Of a stretch of 10,889 nt of DNA, positions 7,148 to 10,889 are shown one piece after another. The number at the start of each line of letters is the position of its first letter. The first letter of the stretch is position 1. The notes under the pieces were generated by a model, which worked only from the letters and a program-made list of their open reading frames with translations, was not told where the DNA came from and did no database searches. Source of the stretch: JBIOJB01 sp044450465 (lineage in GTDB: Bacteria > Chloroflexota > Dormibacteria > Dormibacterales > Dormibacteraceae); assembly GCA_044450465.1 (NCBI GenBank), contig JBIOJB010000097.1:1-10889 (forward strand), given 5' to 3'. The position numbers and the translations under genes were made by a program.

Positions 7148-7873
7148 GTGTCTACCGGACTGCTCGCGCTCGTCGGCGGAGACGAGTTCAACCCTGGCAA
7201 CGAAGAGCAGGATCGCCTGCTGGCCGGTGCGGCCGGACCGGGGCCGGCGTTCGTCATTCCGACCGCTGCCGCCAGACAGGACCCTTCCGCCTCCGTCGCG
7301 CACGCGATCCGGTGGTTCAAGCAGTTCGGCCTCGGCGTGCGCGAGCTGCCCGTCCTCAAGCCGGCCGACGCGGCCTCGGCCGATCTCGCCCGCCGCGCGC
7401 GCGGCGGCGGCTTCTTCTACCTGGTCGGTGGGGATCCGGGCCTGGTGGCCAAGGTGCTGTGCGGCTCGCTTGTGTGGGCGGCCATCTTCGAGGCCTGGCG
7501 CGGCGGCGCGGCGCTTGCGGGATCGTCGGCGGGGGCCATGGTGCTGGGCAGCCACACGCTGATTCGAGCTCGGTGGCCCAACCATGTCAATCGGCGGCCA
7601 GTCGAGGCGCTCGGTCTCCTGCCGGGCACGGCGGTGCTGCCTCATTTCGAGACATTCGGTCACAAGTGGATCGAGTCTGCCCAGGCGGCGGCACCCGAGC
7701 TCAAGCTGCTCGGGATCGACGAGCGCAGCGCCGCGATCTGGAGTGACGGTGGGTGGCACGCCACCGGCCCCGGCGCCATCACTGTCATCAGGGGCACCAG
7801 GGTCAGCCGGTTCATCTCGGGTACCAAGGTGATCGGCCTGCCCGTCCCCGCCCGTATCCTTCCGACCCAGTGA
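7148..7873 (+). CDS. Peptidase S51-like (cyanophycinase/dipeptidase E fold) protein
   Basis: The 241-residue product has the class I glutamine-amidotransferase-like fold of family S51, which includes cyanophycinase and aspartyl dipeptidase. It starts with the usual first strand GLLALVGGDEF. The nucleophile elbow is AGSSAGAMVLG with Ser127. LVGGDPGLV (about 93-101), the HFETFGH segment with His166 and the typical GIDERSAAI strand near residue 190 complete the pattern. The substrate is unknown: many such proteins act on Asp- or Glu-linked peptides, and no cyanophycin synthetase is seen nearby. GTG 7148 is chosen because the fold begins right there; the open frame upstream runs antisense inside gltX. 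The stop overlaps the start of the next gene by 4 bases (GTGA), pointing to coupled translation. Confidence 0.82.
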   Translation: MSTGLLALVGGDEFNPGNEEQDRLLAGAAGPGPAFVIPTAAARQDPSASVAHAIRWFKQFGLGVRELPVLKPADAASADLARRARGGGFFYLVGGDPGLVAKVLCGSLVWAAIFEAWRGGAALAGSSAGAMVLGSHTLIRARWPNHVNRRPVEALGLLPGTAVLPHFETFGHKWIESAQAAAPELKLLGIDERSAAIWSDGGWHATGPGAITVIRGTRVSRFISGTKVIGLPVPARILPTQ

Positions 7874-8769
7874 TCGAGCCGTTGCCGAACCGCCCGGCGA
7901 AAACTCTGCATTCCGGGTGGCTGCACATGGGGTCGCTTCGCGTCCACCACACGCACGGTGGCCAGGGGTCGCCCGTCCTCTTTATTCACGGCCTCGGATC
8001 GTCGGGCTACATCGAATGGCGATTCAACCTCGAAGCCGCCGCGGAGCGGAACCACGTATTCGCACCCGACCTGCCGGGTTTCGGCCGCAGCGACAAGCCT
8101 CGAGCTCGTTACGGAGTTCCCTATTTCACGCGTTTCATCGGCCAGTACCTTGAAAGCCGCGGCCTTCGCTCGGTCGCAGTCGTCGGAGCTTCGTTGGGAG
8201 GCCGAATCGCGCTCGAATTGACCCTCCAGCACCCGCAGCTGGTTCGCAAGCTGGTCCTGATCAACTCGCTCGGCCTCGGCCGACCCAAGGTCAGGGTGTC
8301 GTACGGGCTGGTCACGATCCCGCGCGTCGGCGAAGCCATGATGAAGTTCGCGCGTGACGCTCTGGCCTGGGCACCACCGGCTGTGATCAGGCGCGTGGCG
8401 GGCCGCTACACCGGCTCCAGCTCAGACCCAAAGGTGACGATGGACGACCAGTACCTTGAGAACCTGCGTGAGCTCTATGCGGCGGATGGCTATCACGACG
8501 CGTATCTCGCCACTGTCAGGTCGCTGGTATCGCCGCAGGCGATCTTCGGGGCCCGCTACGACGTGACAGCCCGCCTCAACGAGCTGAAGGTTCCTGTTCA
8601 GCTGATCTGGGGGGCGGACGATCCACTCTTTCCGGTTGCGCACGCGGCGCGGGCGCACTCGTTGATCGAGCAGTCCAAACTTGCTGTGATCGAAGGCGCA
8701 GGCCACACGCCACAGGCCGAAAGACCAGAGGAGTTCAACCGCGTCCTCCGTAAATTCCTCGCCACCTGA
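7870..8769 (+). CDS. Alpha/beta-fold hydrolase
   Basis: This is a 299-residue alpha/beta hydrolase. VLFIHGLGSSG (37-45) supplies the oxyanion-hole HG. The nucleophile elbow is VVGASLGGRIAL with Ser108. The acid is in the WGADDPLFP segment (D250 or D251), and the catalytic His is H279 in EGAGHTPQAERPEEF. FAPDLPGFGRSDKP is the usual strand before the elbow. Between about 140 and 225 sits a lid region, which normally sets substrate choice. Esterase, lipase or ring-cleavage hydrolase roles all remain possible. The GTG start overlaps the TGA of the S51-like gene (7870-7873); an internal ATG at 7927 would give a protein 19 residues shorter that still keeps the fold. No signal peptide is visible. 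Context with an acyltransferase gene downstream is compatible with lipid turnover, but that is inference. Confidence 0.9.
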   Translation: MIEPLPNRPAKTLHSGWLHMGSLRVHHTHGGQGSPVLFIHGLGSSGYIEWRFNLEAAAERNHVFAPDLPGFGRSDKPRARYGVPYFTRFIGQYLESRGLRSVAVVGASLGGRIALELTLQHPQLVRKLVLINSLGLGRPKVRVSYGLVTIPRVGEAMMKFARDALAWAPPAVIRRVAGRYTGSSSDPKVTMDDQYLENLRELYAADGYHDAYLATVRSLVSPQAIFGARYDVTARLNELKVPVQLIWGADDPLFPVAHAARAHSLIEQSKLAVIEGAGHTPQAERPEEFNRVLRKFLAT

Positions 8770-8878
8770 CAGGTACACCAGCCCGCAGTACCGGGCCCTT
8801 GTCGAGGGTCCGATCGATCCGCTCGTCCACCCGGCGCCACTCCAACCGCCGAGGCTCTACCGCCTCGTTCGCCGGCTC

Positions 8879-9460
8879 GTGCTGTGGATCGTGTTGCGGT
8901 TCTTTCGAGTGTCGGTGAGCGGGCAGGAGAACATTCCAACCCCGCCCTACATCATTGCCGCCAACCACCAGGCCTGGTTCGACCCGGCGTTCATCATCCC
9001 GTTCTTTCCCGAAGCGCCGGTGATCTACACGATGGCGAAACGCGAGACGGTCTTCAATCGCGGCTGGAAACGCAGGCTTCTGCCTCTGGTCGGCGTCTTT
9101 CCCATCTCGCCTCACCGGGGCGAGCTCGACGAGGTGGGGCTCCGGACCGTCTACCAGGTCCTGGAGAGAAAGGGTGTGGTGCTGATCTTCCCGGAGGGCA
9201 GGTACTCGAGAGGCCGTGCCCTCCGACCGCTGCGGACCGGAATCGGCCACTTTGCGCTTCACGCCGGCGTGCCGATCTGCCCGGTCGCGGTGAGGGGCAC
9301 CGACGTCCTGCGTCCTTTCAGAAGGATTGAGGTGTCGATCGGTCAGGCAATCCCACCCGACCCTCCTGCCTGGTGGGAGCTCAGCCGGCGCGTTAACAAG
9401 ATGGTCGAGAACGTGCGCGGCGCTCTTTCGGCAGCTCTCACCCTGAGGCGACCGAGCTGA
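8879..9460 (+). CDS. PlsC-type 1-acylglycerol-3-phosphate acyltransferase-like protein
   Basis: PlsC-family enzymes move an acyl chain to lysophosphatidic acid or related acceptors at the inner face of the membrane. The catalytic H(x4)D motif is NHQAWFD (H30, D35). FPEGRYSRG (104-112) is a variant of the FPEGTRSR acceptor-binding motif, and VPICPVAV (131-138) is the fourth motif. An N-terminal hydrophobic stretch VLWIVLRFF may contact the membrane. It has 193 residues from GTG 8879, a little short for the family. In-frame codons just upstream read LYRLVRRL and look like the family's N-terminal helix, but no usual start codon exists there back to 8771. The 109 bases before the GTG hold no other gene. 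It could act on phospholipids or on another lipid such as ornithine lipid. Confidence 0.87.
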   Translation: MLWIVLRFFRVSVSGQENIPTPPYIIAANHQAWFDPAFIIPFFPEAPVIYTMAKRETVFNRGWKRRLLPLVGVFPISPHRGELDEVGLRTVYQVLERKGVVLIFPEGRYSRGRALRPLRTGIGHFALHAGVPICPVAVRGTDVLRPFRRIEVSIGQAIPPDPPAWWELSRRVNKMVENVRGALSAALTLRRPS

Positions 9461-9483
9461 AGCACAAGCTCGCCGCAGCGGCC

Positions 9484-9503
9484 GGCCTCGGCCCGAAGAG
9501 GCC
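9484..9503 (+). terminator. Weak GC hairpin after the acyltransferase gene
   Basis: GGCCTC (9484-9489) can pair with GAGGCC (9498-9503) around an 8-base loop. No T-run follows, so it is at best a weak or factor-dependent stop between the acyltransferase and SDR genes. Confidence 0.2.
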
Positions 9504-9520
9504 TGACCGTCCTCCCGTGC

Positions 9521-9526
9521 TTTAAT
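9521..9526 (+). promoter_or_regulatory. Candidate -10 box before the SDR gene
   Basis: TTTAAT, an AT-rich island in GC-rich DNA, lies 10 bases before the TTG start at 9537. Its position fits a promoter giving a very short or absent leader. No -35 was recognised. Confidence 0.3.
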
Positions 9527-9536
9527 CGCTGGCGCC

Positions 9537-10484
9537 TTGCATCTGGTTATTGGCGCGGGAGAGTTCCTGGCAGATCACGTGACGCGCGCCCTCGCCAACG
9601 ACGTCCCGGTGATCCAGGTCGAGAGCGACGCGGACGACGCCACGCTGGCCGATGCCATGAGCGGAATCGAGGTGGTGATCAGCTGCGCCCAGACGTGGTC
9701 CCCCTCGCTCAGGCTTCGATTCCAGCGCAGGCCACCTCCGATTCTGGAGCGAGTGGTCGCCGCGTCTCAGCGCTCACGCGTGCGCCGAATCGTCCACGTG
9801 TCCACCGCGGACGTGTACGGGCCAGACCATTTCGCGCGCATCAACGAGAAGGCGAAGGTCCGACCGAAACACGCTTACGAACGGTTGAAGCTCTTCGAGG
9901 AGACGTGGCTCCAAGAAGCCGCCCACGACAAAGAGGTCGTTATCGTCAGGCCCGCCCGGATCTTCGGCGATCGTGACGACTGGATGGTCCCAGCGCTGAT
10001 GGCAGATCTCGTTCGAGGGCGTTCGCGGCTTCCAGGCGGGGGGCGAGCGCCGCAGACGTTTGTTTCGGCGGACGACGTCGGCCGGGCCTGCCTCGCTGCC
10101 GCCGACCGCGGCCGGCCCGGCCATACCTACCTCATCGGCGGGTTCGACTCGACCTGGCGGGACCTCCTCGAGACCGCTGCCCGCGCGGTCGGCTTCACGG
10201 CCGAGATCGGTGGGATTCCTTATGACGTCGCCTTCCTCGGCGCGCTCGCCAGGGAGACGATGTCGCGGAAGGTGGGCGGGGTCTGGCCTGGTGTCTACGC
10301 AGTAGACGTGCTCGGCAAGCCTCACCACTACGACGATTCGTGGTCACGCCGCGAGCTGACGTGGTCGCCGTCAGTGGGCAGTTTCGAGCAGGCGATGCCC
10401 GGCATCGCCCCGTGGTTGGGCTCGCTGCCAGAGGTGGCAGCCGCGCTGGCGGCTGCGGACGCCGCGTCGGCGAAGCGCGCGTGA
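9537..10484 (+). CDS. NAD-dependent epimerase/dehydratase-like (extended/atypical SDR) protein
   Basis: This is a 315-residue Rossmann-fold protein. VVISCAQ and RIVHVSTADVYG (84-95, S89) mark the core strands. YERLK gives the YxxxK pair (Y114, K118). VRPARIFGDRDDW and QTFVSADDVGRACLAAAD are typical of nucleotide-sugar epimerases and related extended SDRs. The nucleotide-binding loop is unusual: GAGEFLA (6-12) replaces the usual GxxGxxG, with Glu and Ala in place of the second and third Gly. NAD(P) binding may be altered. The substrate cannot be told; a sugar, sterol or isoprenoid-type substrate is possible. TTG 9537 is chosen because the first Rossmann strand begins at once (HLVIGAG). The last 33 codons and stop are repeated inverted at the end of the window. 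Confidence 0.88.
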   Translation: MHLVIGAGEFLADHVTRALANDVPVIQVESDADDATLADAMSGIEVVISCAQTWSPSLRLRFQRRPPPILERVVAASQRSRVRRIVHVSTADVYGPDHFARINEKAKVRPKHAYERLKLFEETWLQEAAHDKEVVIVRPARIFGDRDDWMVPALMADLVRGRSRLPGGGRAPQTFVSADDVGRACLAAADRGRPGHTYLIGGFDSTWRDLLETAARAVGFTAEIGGIPYDVAFLGALARETMSRKVGGVWPGVYAVDVLGKPHHYDDSWSRRELTWSPSVGSFEQAMPGIAPWLGSLPEVAAALAAADAASAKRA

Positions 10485-10518
10485 GGGCCTTGATCAGTAG
10501 ATAGACACGTGGTGCCCC
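10383..10518 (+). repeat. Left arm of a perfect 136-bp inverted repeat
   Basis: Bases 10383-10518 are the exact reverse complement of 10754-10889. The arm holds the last 33 codons and the stop of the SDR gene (10383-10484) and 34 bases beyond it, ending ...ACACGTGGTGCCCC. Identity is broken at 10519, where C faces C at 10753. Confidence 0.97.
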
Positions 10519-10556
10519 CTCCGAGTAGCACCTTGTATAGAGGCGCTTGGAAGGGG
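10515..10556 (+). other. Imperfect hairpin at the edge of the inverted repeat spacer
   Basis: Bases 10515-10525 (CCCCCTCCGAG) can pair with 10546-10556 (CTTGGAAGGGG), with one mismatch and one G-U pair, leaving a 20-base loop. It begins 30 bases past the SDR stop and could act as a transcript-end structure. No T-run follows. Confidence 0.3.
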
Positions 10557-10569
10557 CACGCAATGTTTC

Positions 10570-10588
10570 GGCCGGAGTGAATCCGGCC
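10570..10588. repeat. 19-base palindromic repeat, copy 1
   Basis: GGCCGGA (10570-10576) and TCCGGCC (10582-10588) form a perfect 7-bp stem around the loop GTGAA. CTAGGG follows with no T-run. Confidence 0.8.
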
Positions 10589-10615
10589 TAGGGCAACCCT
10601 CGACCTCTTGATCAG

Positions 10616-10634
10616 GGGCGGAGTAAATCCGGCC
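10616..10634. repeat. 19-base palindromic repeat, copy 2
   Basis: GGGCGGAGTAAATCCGGCC has the same core and loop (GTAAA) as copy 3 but one change in the left stem (GGG for GGC). That leaves 4 paired bases next to the loop and then a mismatch. Confidence 0.75.
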
Positions 10635-10734
10635 GCTGCATGAGGGCGCGGGTGAGCTCGTCCTCCCCCGCGGAACCCCCTCCTCTCCTGCACGACGCCT
10701 GGAGGCGCATGGAAGCGTGGCCCGCCTGGAGCAC

Positions 10735-10753
10735 GGCCGGAGTAAATCCGGCC
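10735..10753. repeat. 19-base palindromic repeat, copy 3
   Basis: GGCCGGA (10735-10741), loop GTAAA and TCCGGCC (10747-10753) form a perfect 7-bp stem. Its last base touches the right arm of the large inverted repeat at 10754. Confidence 0.8.
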
Positions 10754-10889
10754 GGGGCACCACGTGTCTATCTACTGATCAAGGCCCTCACGCGCGCTTC
10801 GCCGACGCGGCGTCCGCAGCCGCCAGCGCGGCTGCCACCTCTGGCAGCGAGCCCAACCACGGGGCGATGCCGGGCATCGCCTGCTCGAA
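10754..10889 (-). repeat. Right arm of the perfect 136-bp inverted repeat
   Basis: This is the exact reverse complement of 10383-10518 and runs to the last base of the window, so the real arm may be longer. It starts GGGGCACCACGTG, directly after palindrome copy 3. Confidence 0.97.
10788..10889 (-). pseudogene. Inverted copy of the 3' end of the SDR gene (partial)
   Basis: The minus strand encodes the same last 33 residues and stop as the SDR gene (FEQAMPGIAPWLG... to AKRA), cut by the window edge. If the duplication is real, this is either the end of a second identical convergent gene or a fragment. If it is an assembly fold-back, it is not a separate locus. The sequence cannot tell these apart. 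Confidence 0.6.

Larger units (their letters stand above)
10519..10753. other. Spacer of the inverted repeat, no convincing gene
   Basis: These 235 bases separate the two arms. Neither strand shows a frame with protein-like character; the open frames are short and run through the palindromes. The spacer holds three copies of a GGCCGGAGTRAATCCGGCC palindrome and two copies of a GAGGCGCWTGGAAG motif (10540 and 10702). No tRNA, CRISPR array or transposase gene is present. Confidence 0.6.

Noticed and set aside
10570..10588. Intrinsic terminator for the SDR gene
   Set aside because: The stem is good but is followed by CTAGGG with no T-run, and the same palindrome recurs twice more, so a repeat element explains it better.
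10570..10753. CRISPR array
   Set aside because: Only three palindromes, with gaps of 27 and 100 bases, no uniform spacers and no cas genes in the window.
10383..10889. Insertion sequence with terminal inverted repeats
   Set aside because: No transposase lies between the arms, the spacer is only 235 bases, and the arms contain the end of the SDR coding region.

Overview
The window is high-GC bacterial DNA, densely packed with genes and with few clear Shine-Dalgarno sites. Several starts are GTG or TTG, and some have a TAnnnT box 6-9 bases upstream, as expected for leaderless transcripts. Together with the gene families, this suggests a GC-rich soil-type lineage of the Chloroflexota/Dormibacterota/Actinomycetota kind, probably a metagenome contig. 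Taxonomy is inference only; no marker gene here settles it.

Left block (3-5740, all +). A soluble sensor histidine kinase with GAF, PAS, HisKA and HATPase regions is followed by a short protein that looks like a degenerate kinase: it keeps a phospho-acceptor-like His but lacks the ATP-binding Asn and Asp. A metallo-beta-lactamase-fold hydrolase starts 1 base after that protein's stop. Next come the rRNA/tRNA methyltransferase RlmN and a DUF72 protein whose natural start codon appears to be ACG. The spacing suggests one co-oriented cluster with at least one internal promoter, in front of rlmN.

Middle. gltX (glutamyl-tRNA synthetase, minus strand) converges on the DUF72 gene, and the two stop codons interlock in one CTAG. 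On its other side gltX diverges from a peptidase S51-like gene across about 14 bases that hold a TATGCTA element, a possible shared bidirectional -10.

Right block (7148-10484, all +). The S51-like gene overlaps an alpha/beta hydrolase by 4 bases (GTGA). A PlsC-type acyltransferase and an atypical extended SDR (epimerase-like) follow. The last two suggest lipid or envelope metabolism, but no pathway can be named.

Right end (10383-10889). The last 136 bases are an exact reverse complement of 10383-10518, which covers the last 33 codons and stop of the SDR gene plus 34 bases beyond. The 235-base spacer has no convincing gene and carries three copies of a 19-base palindrome (GGCCGGAGTRAATCCGGCC type). 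This is either a real inverted duplication or palindromic repeat locus that stopped the assembly, or a fold-back artefact; the sequence alone cannot decide. No tRNA, rRNA, CRISPR array or transposase gene was seen.
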